Positions 20,504 through 30,524 of a stretch of DNA of 64,000 bases are shown piece after piece; position 1 is the stretch's first letter, and each line of letters begins with the position of its first letter. Both the position numbers and the translations under genes were made by a program. This DNA comes from Photobacterium salinisoli (GTDB lineage: Bacteria; Pseudomonadota; Gammaproteobacteria; Enterobacterales; Vibrionaceae), in the NCBI RefSeq assembly GCF_003614885.1, contig NZ_QZMS01000013.1:186001-250000 (forward strand). The letters are read 5' to 3'. The notes beneath the pieces are model-generated. The model made no database searches and was not told the DNA's origin. It was given only the letters and a program-made list of their open reading frames with translations.

Positions 20504-20510
20504 TTATCTC

Positions 20511-20765
20511 TTACAAAGACATCAGCTTCTTGTCACGCGCCCACTCTTCAGGAGTGTAGGCTTTGATTGACAAGGCATGAATGGCGTTACTGGCAATATG
20601 CGACATCAAAGGCGCATAGACTGCCTGCTGTTTTTTCACACGGCTCATGCCGTCAAACATTGCACCGACAGCAATCACCTGATAGTGGCTGCCTTCGCCA
20701 TTCACTATGACTTCATCCAGCTCCAACGCATTTTCAAGAATTTGTTTAATTTCAGATATTTCCAC
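20511..20765 (-). CDS. ibaG: BolA family protein IbaG
   Basis: BolA/YrbA family protein of 84 residues, thought to act with monothiol glutaredoxins in iron-sulfur handling and linked to acid stress in E. coli. The BolA core includes the [19 protein letters not shown] strand-loop region. It sits between mlaB and murA, the conserved place of ibaG rather than of bolA itself. Confidence 0.94.
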   Translation of the reverse strand: MEISEIKQILENALELDEVIVNGEGSHYQVIAVGAMFDGMSRVKKQQAVYAPLMSHIASNAIHALSIKAYTPEEWARDKKLMSL

Positions 20766-20791
20766 AAGCTATCCTCTACTTGAGCTGTTGA

Positions 20792-21103
20792 TCATTCCAT
20801 ACAGGCAGCCAGCACAGTGTCGACATGACTAAGGCGGAGCAGGGTTAACAATTGTTGCGGTACACCTTGCAGCGCAAGATGACGTCCTGCCTGAGTAAGT
20901 TCCCGGTGCAAATGCAGCAGCATAACCATACCCGCAGAGTCTACCCGAGTCAGGTCAGACAGTTCGATCGTGACCTTAGCATCTTGTGGCATCCATTCAC
21001 GTCTTTGCTGCCAAAAGGCTGGCACTGTGTCACGTTCCAGCGCCCCTGACAAGCGGTAATGGCCATTTTCCTGCACCTGCCAATGGACGGCGGGATTCCC
21101 CAT
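20792..21103 (-). CDS. mlaB: STAS-domain subunit MlaB of the Mla lipid transporter
   Basis: Cytoplasmic STAS protein of 103 residues that binds MlaF and supports assembly and activity of the MlaFEDB ABC transporter. The STAS core ELSDLTRVDSAGMVMLLHL contains the conserved Thr of the DLTRVDSAG turn. It starts 2 bp after mlaC. STAS proteins are poorly conserved, so context is important to the call. Confidence 0.93.
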   Translation of the reverse strand: MGNPAVHWQVQENGHYRLSGALERDTVPAFWQQRREWMPQDAKVTIELSDLTRVDSAGMVMLLHLHRELTQAGRHLALQGVPQQLLTLLRLSHVDTVLAACME

Positions 21104-21105
21104 GG

Positions 21106-21741
21106 TTATTTTTCCTCAGGTTTGATTGGCTTAGCTGCCAGAGCACGCAAATCCTGCGTGACCTTGTCGACACCCTGCGTGCGCAGTTGCCCGCTCCATT
21201 CACTCTGTTTGGTTGAAATCATGCTGACCCCTTCGGCCACCATGTCATAACCTTGCCACTCATTCGTCTGCTTATTCTTACGCAGTTTGAAATCCAGACG
21301 AATAGGCGGACGTTGCGGATCCAGAATATCGACACGGATTGACACAATAGAGCTGCTGGCCGGCACCGACTTCACCGGTTCCATCCGAATATCCTGATTC
21401 GTGTACTGCGTCAGCACCTGCGCATAAGAGGCGACCAGATAATCGGTAAATGCATTTACAAAGTTATTGCGCTGCTCTTTGGTTGTCTGCTTCAATTGCG
21501 GCCCAAGCACTTTATAGGCGGCATAACGGGTGTTGATATAAGGCAGCAGTTCCTGACGAACCACAGTGCGTAAATAGTCCGGATTACGCTGAATCTGGGA
21601 CTGCTCGGATTTCAAGCGGGCAAATGTCTGCTGCGACACGGCCTGCATCATTTTATAAGGGTCGGTTTTATCTACAGTAGCGGCGCTGGTAAAGATCGGT
21701 ATACACGCTATCGTAAGACATAAAATCTTCAGAAATTTCAT
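21106..21741 (-). CDS. mlaC: Periplasmic phospholipid-binding protein MlaC
   Basis: Periplasmic carrier of 211 residues that shuttles phospholipid between the outer membrane MlaA-porin complex and inner membrane MlaFEDB. A signal peptide ends near TSA at residue 20. The MlaC/Ttg2D fold is indicated by ELLPYINTRYAAYKVLG and the VNAFTDYLVASYAQVL stretch. It lies between mlaD and mlaB. Confidence 0.95.
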   Translation of the reverse strand: MKFLKILCLTIACIPIFTSAATVDKTDPYKMMQAVSQQTFARLKSEQSQIQRNPDYLRTVVRQELLPYINTRYAAYKVLGPQLKQTTKEQRNNFVNAFTDYLVASYAQVLTQYTNQDIRMEPVKSVPASSSIVSIRVDILDPQRPPIRLDFKLRKNKQTNEWQGYDMVAEGVSMISTKQSEWSGQLRTQGVDKVTQDLRALAAKPIKPEEK

Positions 21742-21752
21742 TGTACTCTTCC

Positions 21753-22232
21753 TTATTTTTCGCCGTCGTTGCCTATGCTGTACAGCACCTGGCCAATCAT
21801 ATCTTCCAGCACCAGTGCCGATTTGGTGTCTTCAATGAAGTCACCGTCATCCAGCATCACAATCCCTTCGTCCACGAAACCCGGAGACAGTCCGAGATAT
21901 TGCTCGCCCAGTAAGCCTGAAGTAAGGATGGCAGCGGAACTGGTTTCTGGAAAGTAGCCATATTGCTTCTCAATGGCGAGTGTCACTACGGGGACATAAG
22001 ACTCCGTATCCAGGGTGATATTACTCACCGTGCCAATGGTCACCCCACCCACTTTTACCGGTGAACGAACTTTCAGTCCGCCAATATTATCAAACCGTGC
22101 TTTTAAGTCGTAAGATTCAGAATTACCGAAGCTTTTAACATCCGCCACTTTAAATACCAGCACCAACAGCGCCACAATGCCTGCTAATACAAAACTGCCG
22201 ACCCAAAGTTCTAATTGCCTGTTCTGTTGCAT
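21753..22232 (-). CDS. mlaD: MCE-domain protein MlaD
   Basis: Inner membrane anchored MCE protein of 159 residues; its hexameric ring forms the periplasmic lipid channel of MlaFEDB. One N-terminal transmembrane helix (about 9-27) is followed by an MCE domain (YDLKARFDNIGGLKVRSPVKVGG). It is short, without a long C-terminal extension, like other gammaproteobacterial MlaD. It is 2 bp downstream of mlaE. Confidence 0.96.
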   Translation of the reverse strand: MQQNRQLELWVGSFVLAGIVALLVLVFKVADVKSFGNSESYDLKARFDNIGGLKVRSPVKVGGVTIGTVSNITLDTESYVPVVTLAIEKQYGYFPETSSAAILTSGLLGEQYLGLSPGFVDEGIVMLDDGDFIEDTKSALVLEDMIGQVLYSIGNDGEK

Positions 22233-22234
22233 GA

Positions 22235-23017
22235 TTAATTCCCAAACATGAGTGCTGTCAGCACAAAATCTAAACCTAATACCGCCAGTGACGAGTTCAC
22301 GACTGTCCGGGTAGTTGCCCGGCTGATACCTTCTGATGTCGGTACGGCATCAAAACCATTAAAAACGGCAATCCAGGTGACGGTGACGGCAAAACACAGC
22401 GACTTAATCAGGCTGTTGCCTATGTCATAGCCCAGCTCTACTGATGACTGCATCACTGACCAGAAGCTGCCATAATCAATGCCTTTCCAGTTCACACCCA
22501 CCAGCTGGCCGCCCCAGATGCCAACTGCAATAAAAAGCATTGTCAGTAGCGGCATGGAAATAACGCCCGCCCAGAAACGCGGTGCGACCACACGGCGAAG
22601 CGGATCTATAGCCATCATTTCCATGCTGGAAATCTGTTCGGTGGCTTTCATCAAGCCAATTTCAGCGGTCAGGGCCGAGCCAGCCCGGCCGGCAAACAGT
22701 AAAGCGGTGACCACAGGCCCCAGCTCCCGCAACAGTGACAGTGCCACCATCTGGCCCAGGCTGGTTTCTGCACCAAAATCCACCAGCACAATAAATCCCT
22801 GCAGGCTCAGTACCATACCGATAAATAAGCCCGATACCATAATGATAGCGACTGAGAGCACCCCAACCGAATAAAGCTGTTTCAACAGCAATGGGAACAT
22901 TTTGGCGGGTTGCGGTTTACTCACCAGTGCGCCGGATAACAGCAGGGTTGCCCGTCCCATGGTACGGCAACTGGACAGCGTACTCTGGCCCAGCTGCACG
23001 ATAAAATCCGTTAACAT
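22235..23017 (-). CDS. mlaE: Mla transporter permease MlaE
   Basis: Permease subunit of 260 residues of the lipid asymmetry ABC transporter. Five or so hydrophobic segments are visible and the MlaE family block [24 protein letters not shown] is intact. It is separated from mlaF by 58 bp and is followed closely by mlaD. Confidence 0.97.
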   Translation of the reverse strand: MLTDFIVQLGQSTLSSCRTMGRATLLLSGALVSKPQPAKMFPLLLKQLYSVGVLSVAIIMVSGLFIGMVLSLQGFIVLVDFGAETSLGQMVALSLLRELGPVVTALLFAGRAGSALTAEIGLMKATEQISSMEMMAIDPLRRVVAPRFWAGVISMPLLTMLFIAVGIWGGQLVGVNWKGIDYGSFWSVMQSSVELGYDIGNSLIKSLCFAVTVTWIAVFNGFDAVPTSEGISRATTRTVVNSSLAVLGLDFVLTALMFGN

Positions 23018-23075
23018 AATATGGAATTACCTTTCTTCATTCGCGATGACTCACCAACTCAGTGCAAGTTAGCGG

Positions 23076-23888
23076 TTACGACAAAAACTGGCTGAAAAGA
23101 TCCTGCTCCAGTGCCTGTGCAGGGAAGTTAAAAGGAACAGGGCCATCCGCTTTACCATCCAAAAACTGACGAACCCGCTCATCAGGATTGGCGTTCAGTT
23201 CATCCGGGGTGCCGCTGCCAATAATTTTGCCACCGGACAGCAAATACACATGATCGGCAATACTCATCACTTCAGGCACATCGTGTGACACGATAACCGA
23301 GGTGATGCTCAGGGCCTCATTAAGGTTATGGATCAGCTTAACCAGTACTCCCATGGTAATAGGATCCTGCCCGACAAAAGGCTCGTCATACATGATAAGG
23401 TCTGGATCGAGTGCTATCGCCCGCGCCAGCGCGGCGCGGCGTGCCATACCACCGGACAGCTCGTTAGGCATTAAATTCGCCGCTCCCCGTAACCCAACAG
23501 CTTCGAGTTTAAGCAACACCAAAGTATGCAGTAACTCTTCTGGCAGATCGGTGTGTTCGCGCAAGGGAAACGCCACATTGTCAAAAACCGTCATGTCGGT
23601 AAACAGCGCTCCGGACTGAAAGAGCATACTCATCCGCTTACGCGCCCGGTACAAGTCGTTGCGCGACAAGGCTGGGATATTTTTATCGTCAAACCAAATC
23701 TCCCCCTGATCCGGCATAATCTGGCCACCGATCAGACGAAGCAGGGTCGTTTTACCTATGCCAGACGGGCCCATGATGGCAGTGATCTTACCTTTCGGCA
23801 CCTCCAGTGACACATCATCGAAGATGTTGCGTTCACCCCGGGAAAACGTCAGGTTGTTAATTCGAATTAACGCTTCGGTTGCTGTCAT
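23076..23888 (-). CDS. mlaF: Mla transporter ATPase MlaF
   Basis: ABC ATPase of 270 residues that powers lipid movement by MlaFEDB. Walker A is GPSGIGKTT near residue 41, the signature is LSGGMARRAALARA near 145, and Walker B is LIMYDEPF. It is the first gene of mlaFEDCB-ibaG-murA. Confidence 0.97.
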   Translation of the reverse strand: MTATEALIRINNLTFSRGERNIFDDVSLEVPKGKITAIMGPSGIGKTTLLRLIGGQIMPDQGEIWFDDKNIPALSRNDLYRARKRMSMLFQSGALFTDMTVFDNVAFPLREHTDLPEELLHTLVLLKLEAVGLRGAANLMPNELSGGMARRAALARAIALDPDLIMYDEPFVGQDPITMGVLVKLIHNLNEALSITSVIVSHDVPEVMSIADHVYLLSGGKIIGSGTPDELNANPDERVRQFLDGKADGPVPFNFPAQALEQDLFSQFLS

Positions 23889-24307
23889 AACCTTCCTAAA
23901 TACCCTTGCAGCAGTGATTCATCCGGAATGCACGTCGATGCAAGCATAATTGAATGTAATTAATTAGTTATATTGCATGTGGTTGATCATAGGTAGATTC
24001 CCTGACCAACTCAAGGTAATACCTGTCAGCTCGTTGTGATTTTTCGTTCTTGGCCATAGCCCGGATCACACAGACCCGTTCAGGTTATGAATCTTGTTTT
24101 TTATAACATAAAAGTCCTGAATGAAACCAATCCCGCAGTGTATTCAGTGCCATAAACACACGCACTTTACATCAGTGGCCTATTTCCCATATAAAGATCA
24201 CAGCACACAAAGTAAATACTCTCGGCTTTTCCTTCCATTTTCGTCAGTGAAACGTCAAAATTACCCCCTTAAAAACCAGCTCATTGAAAAATCTATAAGG
24301 GTTAATA
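23889..24307. other. Divergent control region between mlaF and yrbG
   Basis: A 419-bp AT-rich gap with no credible ORF. It must hold the mla promoter (not identified by eye) and the yrbG-side promoter listed separately. Confidence 0.6.
24166..24195 (+). promoter_or_regulatory. Predicted promoter of the yrbG-kdsD-lpt transcript
   Basis: TTTACA (24166-24171) and TATAAA (24190-24195) are 18 bp apart, about 105 bp before the yrbG start. Confidence 0.5.
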
Positions 24308-25276
24308 ATGCTTGAAGCCATCTTGTTACTCGGTATCGGACTTGCGTTACTGGTATGGAGTGCGGATCGACTTGTTTTTGGAGCAGCAGCCTTAGCAAGG
24401 AATTTAGGGGTTGCCCCGCTCATTATTGGTATGACTATATTGGCGATGGGCTCTTCCGCGCCGGAAATGATGGTCTCTGCCACTGCCGCGCTGGCAGGAA
24501 AAACAGACACCGCCGTCGGTAACGTGCTGGGTTCAAACATTGCAAATATTGCGTTAATCCTGGGTTTAACAGCTATTCTCAAGCCGTTATCTATCAGTTC
24601 CGGCATTATTCGCCGTGAACTCCCACTGATGATGGTGGTCACACTGATTGCCGGTGTATTGCTGTGGGACAGTTATTTAGGCTTCTTTGAAGGCGTCCTA
24701 CTGGTCGTTTTGTTTGTTATTTTTATTCTGGCGATGCTGACAATCAGCCGCCGCGGGAATAATGGTGCTCAAGACATACTGCTGGAAGAGCAGGAATCTG
24801 AAATTCCCCAGGGCGTCAGCAATATGGCGGCGTCAGTATGGATTGTCATTGGATTGGTATTGTTGCCTTATGCGGCCAACATGCTGGTTGATTCTGCGGT
24901 GACTATTGCCAAATACTTCGGCATGAGCGATCTGGTTATCGGCCTGACGATTATTGCCGTCGGTACCAGCCTGCCAGAACTGGCGGCGTCGATCTCCAGC
25001 ATCCATAAAGGCGAAGACGACATGGCAGTTGGTAACATTATAGGTTCCAATGTCTTCAACATTCTGGCTGTGATGGGCCTGCCGGGCCTGCTCAACCCCT
25101 CAGTGATCAGTCCGCTGGCGATGGGACGAGACTTCTACATCATGCTGGGCCTGTCTGTCCTGCTGGTGCTGATGGCACTGGGTAAACGCCGTCGTATCAA
25201 CCGCCTGGAAGGCTTGATTCTGATTTTATGCTTTGTCGCCTATCAGAGCTATCTGCTTTATAATATGGCGGCTTAA
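24308..25276 (+). CDS. yrbG: Calcium/sodium antiporter of the CaCA family, YrbG-like
   Basis: Inner membrane cation/Ca2+ exchanger of 322 residues with about ten transmembrane helices. The two inverted alpha repeats are clear: GSSAPEM...GNVLGSNIANI (near residues 56-80) and GTSLPEL...GNIIGSNVFNI (near 222-247), which form the ion site in this superfamily. The E. coli orthologue also stands first before kdsD, but the ion specificity in vivo is not firmly known. Confidence 0.94.
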   Translation: MLEAILLLGIGLALLVWSADRLVFGAAALARNLGVAPLIIGMTILAMGSSAPEMMVSATAALAGKTDTAVGNVLGSNIANIALILGLTAILKPLSISSGIIRRELPLMMVVTLIAGVLLWDSYLGFFEGVLLVVLFVIFILAMLTISRRGNNGAQDILLEEQESEIPQGVSNMAASVWIVIGLVLLPYAANMLVDSAVTIAKYFGMSDLVIGLTIIAVGTSLPELAASISSIHKGEDDMAVGNIIGSNVFNILAVMGLPGLLNPSVISPLAMGRDFYIMLGLSVLLVLMALGKRRRINRLEGLILILCFVAYQSYLLYNMAA

Positions 25277-25290
25277 CCGAGAGCGAAACT

Positions 25291-26262
25291 ATGCCTGATT
25301 CCTTTGACTACGGCCAGATTGGCCGGCGTGTGATTGACATTGAAGCGGAAGCCCTTAAAGGACTGTCGCAATACATCAATGGCAGTTTCAGTGAAGCCTG
25401 TCAGCTCATCAGCCGCTGTCAGGGAAAAGTGATCGTCATGGGGATGGGTAAATCCGGCCATATCGGCTGCAAGATTGCCGCCACCCTTGCCAGCACCGGC
25501 ACTCCGGCATTTTTTGTCCACCCTGGCGAAGCCAGTCACGGCGATCTGGGCATGCTGGATAAACGTGATATCGTGCTGGCCATTTCCAATTCCGGTGAAG
25601 CCGGTGAAATTCTGACGCTATTGCCGGTTATTAAACGCCAGGGCATTGCTTTAATCAGCATGACAGGCAAGCCCGAATCAACCATGGCACGGCTGGCACA
25701 GGTGCATTTGCAAATCACAGTCAACCAGGAAGCCTGCCCGCTCAACCTTGCCCCCACCTCCAGCACCACGGCCACTCTGGCCATGGGGGATGCACTGGCC
25801 ATTGCGCTGATGGAAGCGCGTGGTTTTACTGCGGATGATTTTGCTCTCTCTCACCCTGGCGGTGCGCTGGGCCGTAAGCTGCTGCTGCGCATTGCCGATG
25901 TAATGCACAGCGGAGAGCGCCTGCCTGTTATTCATCAAGATGCCAGCATCAAAGATGCCCTGCTCGAAGTCTCCCGTCAGGGGCTAGGGATGACGGCCAT
26001 CGTTGACGATAATCAAAGGTTAAGCGGCATCTTTACCGATGGTGACCTTCGCCGCTTGCTCGATAAACGTATTGATATCCATCAGACACGTATTGGTGAA
26101 GTCATGTCTGCCAATCCGGCGACCATTTCCTCCCAGGTACTGGCCGCAGAAGGGCTTAAACTGATGGAAGAAAGAAAAATTAACGGCCTGCTGGTTGTCG
26201 ATGACAAACAGCTGGTAGGTGCTCTGAATATGCATGATCTGCTCAGAGCCGGAGTAATGTAA
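25291..26262 (+). CDS. kdsD: Arabinose-5-phosphate isomerase KdsD
   Basis: Isomerase of 323 residues converting ribulose 5-phosphate to arabinose 5-phosphate for Kdo synthesis. An N-terminal SIS domain (MGMGKSGHIGCKIAATLASTG near residue 50) and a C-terminal pair of CBS domains (from about residue 205) are visible. The stop and kdsC start share one base. The kdsD-kdsC-lptCAB order couples Kdo synthesis to LPS export. Confidence 0.96.
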   Translation: MPDSFDYGQIGRRVIDIEAEALKGLSQYINGSFSEACQLISRCQGKVIVMGMGKSGHIGCKIAATLASTGTPAFFVHPGEASHGDLGMLDKRDIVLAISNSGEAGEILTLLPVIKRQGIALISMTGKPESTMARLAQVHLQITVNQEACPLNLAPTSSTTATLAMGDALAIALMEARGFTADDFALSHPGGALGRKLLLRIADVMHSGERLPVIHQDASIKDALLEVSRQGLGMTAIVDDNQRLSGIFTDGDLRRLLDKRIDIHQTRIGEVMSANPATISSQVLAAEGLKLMEERKINGLLVVDDKQLVGALNMHDLLRAGVM

Positions 26263-26822
26263 TGACAACAGAAATGCAATCCACCCTGTACGGCCCGGTC
26301 CCGCAGCACCTTTTTCAGCAGGCCAAAAACATACGTCTGCTGATCTGCGATGTTGATGGCGTGTTTTCCGATGGCCGCATTTACATGGGCAACAATGGCG
26401 AAGAACTGAAAACTTTCCATACCCGGGACGGCTATGGCATCAAATCTCTGATGGCCGCCGGCGTAGACGTCGCCATCATCACAGGTCGCCGCTCGCAGAT
26501 TGTTGAAAACCGCATGTCAGCACTGGGTATCCAGCATATCTATCAGGGCCAGGACAACAAACTGGCAGCCTATCAGGATATCGTTGATAAACTGGGTATT
26601 GCGGCGGAGCACACAGCCTATATCGGTGATGATCTCATTGACTGGCCCGTGATGGCTGAAGTGGGACTGTCCGTCTGCGTCGCCGACGGTCACCCGCTGC
26701 TGTCACAGCGTGCCGACCTGACCACCCGCATCAAAGGCGGCTATGGTGCGGTACGGGAAGTCTGCGATCTGATTCTTGAGGCGCGCGGCGAATTGGATCA
26801 GCATAAGGGCCTGAGTATATGA
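26262..26822 (+). CDS. kdsC: Kdo-8-phosphate phosphatase KdsC
   Basis: HAD-family phosphatase of 186 residues that dephosphorylates Kdo 8-phosphate. The nucleophile motif DVDGVFSDG lies at about residues 29-37, with the HAD motif II Thr in IITGR and the acidic motif IGDDLIDWPVM. It lacks a cap domain, as expected for this tetrameric subtype. It overlaps lptC by 4 bp. Confidence 0.96.
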   Translation: MTTEMQSTLYGPVPQHLFQQAKNIRLLICDVDGVFSDGRIYMGNNGEELKTFHTRDGYGIKSLMAAGVDVAIITGRRSQIVENRMSALGIQHIYQGQDNKLAAYQDIVDKLGIAAEHTAYIGDDLIDWPVMAEVGLSVCVADGHPLLSQRADLTTRIKGGYGAVREVCDLILEARGELDQHKGLSI

Positions 26823-27382
26823 CGTTAAACCGGCTATTTTGTGTGGTGCTGGTCATACTCTGTGCATGGACCGGTTACTACCTGCTGCAAAAGCACTGGC
26901 AGCAGGAAACGCTGACCGCGCCAGATAACGAAAAGCCGATCTTTACCGGAACCGGGGTGAAAAATACCTCGTACAACGAGGCGGGCATTCGCAGCTACCG
27001 CATCGAATCAGATACGCTGGAGTATTACAACCTCAGTGGTAATACCGAATTCCAGCAACCTGTGATCTGGGTATACAAAGAGGGTACAGAAAGTGAATGG
27101 CGCATCAGTGCAAATCACGCCACACTAGATAAAGAACACATACTGCAGATGTCTGGTAATGTGCGGATCTTCAATCTGTTACCTGACTCTGCCATTAATG
27201 CGATAAAAACAGATACACTGCGATTAGATTTAATCAGCAAAGATTTCGACACCCCCGATCCGGTCACTATTACCGGCAGTGCCTTTCAAAATGAAGGTAT
27301 TGGGATGAAAGGGAACATGGAACGCAGTGTGGCGACCCTGATGAATAATGTGAAAGGTAGATATGAAGCTTTGCAAAATTAG
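26819..27382 (+). CDS. lptC: LPS export protein LptC
   Basis: Bitopic inner membrane protein of 187 residues that receives LPS from LptB2FG and passes it to LptA. One N-terminal transmembrane helix (about 6-22) is followed by the beta-jellyroll region (SYRIESDTLEYYN onward). It overlaps kdsC by 4 bp and lptA by 20 bp, indicating tight coupling. Confidence 0.95.
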   Translation: MTLNRLFCVVLVILCAWTGYYLLQKHWQQETLTAPDNEKPIFTGTGVKNTSYNEAGIRSYRIESDTLEYYNLSGNTEFQQPVIWVYKEGTESEWRISANHATLDKEHILQMSGNVRIFNLLPDSAINAIKTDTLRLDLISKDFDTPDPVTITGSAFQNEGIGMKGNMERSVATLMNNVKGRYEALQN

Positions 27383-27863
27383 CGCCCTGCTGTGCCTGGT
27401 AGTCAGCGCCTCTGGCTGGGCATTGAGCAATGATACCGAGCAGCCGATATATATCAACTCGGACAGCCAGGAGCTGGACATCCAGAAAAACGTGGTGACC
27501 TTCACGGGCAACGTCTCGCTGCGTCAGGGCAGTATTGATATCCGTGCCGACAAAATCGTCGTCACTCGCCAGACTCAAAATGGCGATCAGCAAACGATCG
27601 ATGCCTATGGATCACCGGCCACGTTTTATCAGAAGATGGATGACGGCAAACCAATCAACGGCTCTGCCATGCAAATGCGCTATGAGACAGCAACAGAATT
27701 CCTCAAGATGACTGACAAAGCTGTGCTGATCCAGGAAGGCAGTGAAATTAAGGGTAAAACCATCAGTTACAAGATTGATGAGCAGAAGCTGGTTGCGACC
27801 AGTGGTGATCAACAGCGTGTGACCACCATACTGCAGCCAAACCAGATCAAACAAAAACAATAA
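27363..27863 (+). CDS. lptA: Periplasmic LPS-binding protein LptA
   Basis: Periplasmic bridge protein of 166 residues that oligomerises to carry LPS between LptC and LptD. A signal peptide ends near SGWA at residue 20. The OstA-like beta-jellyroll begins QPIYINSDSQELDIQKN and VVTFTGNVSLRQGSI. In E. coli a sigma-E promoter drives lptAB from within kdsC; no clear counterpart was seen. Confidence 0.96.
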   Translation: MKLCKISALLCLVVSASGWALSNDTEQPIYINSDSQELDIQKNVVTFTGNVSLRQGSIDIRADKIVVTRQTQNGDQQTIDAYGSPATFYQKMDDGKPINGSAMQMRYETATEFLKMTDKAVLIQEGSEIKGKTISYKIDEQKLVATSGDQQRVTTILQPNQIKQKQ

Positions 27864-27875
27864 ATAAGAGAACGA

Positions 27876-28601
27876 ATGTCAAAGTTAACCGCAACCCATC
27901 TGGCGAAAAGCTACAACGGCCGCAAAGTCGTTTCCGATGTCAGCCTGGAAGTGGAATCTGGCAAGATTGTCGGTCTGCTCGGCCCGAACGGTGCCGGCAA
28001 AACCACGTCGTTTTATATGATTGTTGGTCTGGTCGCCCGCGATGAAGGCCAGATTACCATCGACGGCCATGATATCAGCCTGCAACCTATGCATAACCGT
28101 GCCCGTATGGGGATAGGTTATCTGCCTCAGGAAGCGTCTATCTTCCGTAAGCTGAGTGTGCATGACAATCTGATGGCGGTTTTGCAAACCCGCTCCGATC
28201 TGACCAAAGCCGAGCGTCAGGACAAGCTTGAGGAACTGCTGGATGAGTTCCATATCCAGCATATTCGCAACAGTCAGGGCATGGCATTGTCGGGAGGCGA
28301 GCGACGCCGGGTAGAGATAGCCCGCGCACTGGCGGCAAACCCTAAATTTATTTTGTTGGATGAACCTTTTGCCGGGGTCGATCCCATCTCGGTGATCGAC
28401 ATTAAGAAGATCATCGAACACCTCAGAGATCGCGGTCTGGGCGTGTTAATCACAGACCACAACGTGCGGGAAACCCTTGACGTTTGCGAACACGCTTACA
28501 TCGTCAGCCAGGGACAGCTGATTGCTCACGGTACGCCGTCTGATGTCCTCAACGACGAACACGTGAAACGCGTTTATCTGGGAGACCAGTTCCGTCTATA
28601 G
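27876..28601 (+). CDS. lptB: LPS export ATPase LptB
   Basis: ABC ATPase of 241 residues that powers LPS extraction with LptFG. Walker A is [12 protein letters not shown] near residue 37, the signature [14 protein letters not shown] near 140 and Walker [14 protein letters not shown]. It is 12 bp downstream of lptA and precedes rpoN. Confidence 0.98.
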   Translation: MSKLTATHLAKSYNGRKVVSDVSLEVESGKIVGLLGPNGAGKTTSFYMIVGLVARDEGQITIDGHDISLQPMHNRARMGIGYLPQEASIFRKLSVHDNLMAVLQTRSDLTKAERQDKLEELLDEFHIQHIRNSQGMALSGGERRRVEIARALAANPKFILLDEPFAGVDPISVIDIKKIIEHLRDRGLGVLITDHNVRETLDVCEHAYIVSQGQLIAHGTPSDVLNDEHVKRVYLGDQFRL

Positions 28602-28722
28602 TTATAGATAAAAGGACACAACCGAGGTAAGCTGCCAAGGCTGGTCGAAGGTTTTGATTCGACTGGCCTAAAGACCCCAAAACAAGCGATTCATACAATA
28701 ATCACAAGGTGTCTGTACACGC

Positions 28723-30207
28723 ATGAAAACTTCGCTCCAGCTCAAGCTTGGCCAACAATTGGCAATGACGCCGCAACTGCAACAGGCCATTCGTCTGCTG
28801 CAACTTTCTACCCTGGATCTGCAACAGGAAATCCAGGAGGCCTTAGATGCCAACCCCCTGCTGGAGCTTGACGAAAGCCACCCGGATGGCGACAACCCGT
28901 CGTCTGATGCTGATGATATCCACGCCGACGGCAAAAACGATGCCGCAGAGCAATACGAGGATATCAGCAGCGATTCCTTTGATACTTCCGATGTCATCGA
29001 ACAGCGGGAAATGCCTGCTGAACTGCCCGTCGATACCACCTGGGATGATGTCTACAGTGCCGGTACCGGCAGTGCCGGGATTGCGCCGGACGACGACATG
29101 CCGGTTTATCAGGGGGAGACAACAGAAACCCTGCAGGATTACCTGATGTGGCAGCTGGAGCTGACGCCGTTCAGCGACACCGACCGCACCATAGCTTTCG
29201 CCATCATTGATGCCGTTGACGAGAAAGGCTATCTCACCTGCACCTGCGACGATATTCTGGAAAGCATGGGCGATGAAAATGTCGAGCTCGATGAAGTCGA
29301 AGCCGTCCTCAAGCGCGTCCAGCAATTTGATCCGCTGGGCGTGGCGTCACGGGATCTGCGCGAGTGCCTGCTGCTTCAGCTGGCTACATACCCGGAAGAT
29401 ACTCCCTGGCTGAACGAAGCGAAAATGGTGCTGATTGAACACCTGGATTTGCTGGGTAACCGCGACTATCGTCAGCTGATGCGTGACACTAAGCTCAAAG
29501 AAGATGAGCTGAAAAACGTCATGGCACTGATTCACACGCTGGAGCCTCGTCCGGGCAACCGGGTGGTCGCCTCGGAAACCGAGTACGTCATTCCTGATGT
29601 GTCTGTGTTCAAGGATAAAGGCAAATGGGTGGTGACGATTAACCCGGACAGCGTCCCGCGCCTTCGCGTCAACGAACAATACGCGGCAATGAGCAAACAA
29701 ACGCGCAACAGTGCCGACAGTCAGTTTATCCGCAGTCATCTTCAGGATGCCAAGTGGCTGATCAAGAGCCTGGAAAGCCGCAATGATACCCTGCTGAAAG
29801 TGGCCCGCTGTATTGTTGAACATCAGCAAGATTTTTTTGAATACGGTGAGGAAGCCATGAAACCTATGGTCCTCAACGACATTGCCCTGGCCGTTGAAAT
29901 GCACGAATCAACGATCTCCCGGGTCACCACCCAGAAATTTATGCATACCCCACGCGGTATTTTTGAGTTGAAGTACTTCTTCTCAAGCCATGTCAGTACG
30001 GATAACGGCGGAGAATGCTCCTCCACGGCTATTCGCGCGCTGGTGAAGAAATTGGTTGCGGCCGAAAATCAGGCCAAACCCTTGAGTGATAGCAAAATTG
30101 CGACATTACTGGCGGATCAAGGCATCATGGTGGCTAGGCGTACAATAGCCAAGTATCGTGAATCGCTGGGTATTCCGCCTTCAAGCCAAAGAAAACGCCT
30201 GCTCTGA
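28723..30207 (+). CDS. rpoN: RNA polymerase sigma-54 factor RpoN
   Basis: Alternative sigma factor of 494 residues for enhancer-dependent promoters (nitrogen, flagella, and in vibrios quorum-sensing small RNAs). Region I is Gln/Leu-rich ([23 protein letters not shown]), followed by an acidic region II (about 50-120), the core-binding domain, a helix-turn-helix ([19 protein letters not shown]) and the RpoN box [10 protein letters not shown] at about 472-481 (Ile in place of the commoner Val). The 121-bp gap after lptB holds an imperfect hairpin (GTCGAA/TTCGAC near 28645-28664) and probably a promoter. Confidence 0.98.
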   Translation: MKTSLQLKLGQQLAMTPQLQQAIRLLQLSTLDLQQEIQEALDANPLLELDESHPDGDNPSSDADDIHADGKNDAAEQYEDISSDSFDTSDVIEQREMPAELPVDTTWDDVYSAGTGSAGIAPDDDMPVYQGETTETLQDYLMWQLELTPFSDTDRTIAFAIIDAVDEKGYLTCTCDDILESMGDENVELDEVEAVLKRVQQFDPLGVASRDLRECLLLQLATYPEDTPWLNEAKMVLIEHLDLLGNRDYRQLMRDTKLKEDELKNVMALIHTLEPRPGNRVVASETEYVIPDVSVFKDKGKWVVTINPDSVPRLRVNEQYAAMSKQTRNSADSQFIRSHLQDAKWLIKSLESRNDTLLKVARCIVEHQQDFFEYGEEAMKPMVLNDIALAVEMHESTISRVTTQKFMHTPRGIFELKYFFSSHVSTDNGGECSSTAIRALVKKLVAAENQAKPLSDSKIATLLADQGIMVARRTIAKYRESLGIPPSSQRKRLL

Positions 30208-30235
30208 TTGCCGGCGATTAAGGAGGAAGATGTCT

Positions 30236-30523
30236 ATGCAAATTAATCTCACTGGTCACCACATTGAAGTTACCCCAGCACTGCGTGAGTATGTGACAAC
30301 AAAGTTCGATAAGCTGGAACGCTTTTTCGACAAAATTAATAACGTGCATGTTGTGTTGAATGTAGAAAAAATGCAGCAAATTGCCGAGGCGACATTGCAC
30401 ATTAACGCGGGAGAGATCCACGCGAAAGCAGATTCTGAAAATATGTATGCGGCAATTGATCAATTAACTGATAAACTGGTCCGTCAACTGAACAAACATA
30501 AAGACAAACTCAATAGTCATTAA
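30236..30523 (+). CDS. hpf: Ribosome hibernation promoting factor HPF (short form)
   Basis: Protein of 95 residues that binds the 30S subunit and promotes 100S ribosome dimers in stationary phase. It has the short-form length (E. coli 95). ATG 30236 is preferred because AGGAGG stands nine bases upstream and the protein then starts MQINLTGHHIEVT; an ATG at 30230 is possible. An N-terminal extension into rpoN is rejected. It lies in the conserved rpoN-hpf-ptsN operon. Confidence 0.96.
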   Translation: MQINLTGHHIEVTPALREYVTTKFDKLERFFDKINNVHVVLNVEKMQQIAEATLHINAGEIHAKADSENMYAAIDQLTDKLVRQLNKHKDKLNSH

Positions 30524-30524
30524 C

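Noticed and set aside
23889-24307. Short open frame near 24121-24315
   Set aside because: No ribosome-binding site, overlaps the yrbG promoter and start, and no family resemblance.
30158-30235. N-terminal extension of hpf into rpoN
   Set aside because: AGGAGG and the family N-terminus MQINLTG fix the start near 30236.
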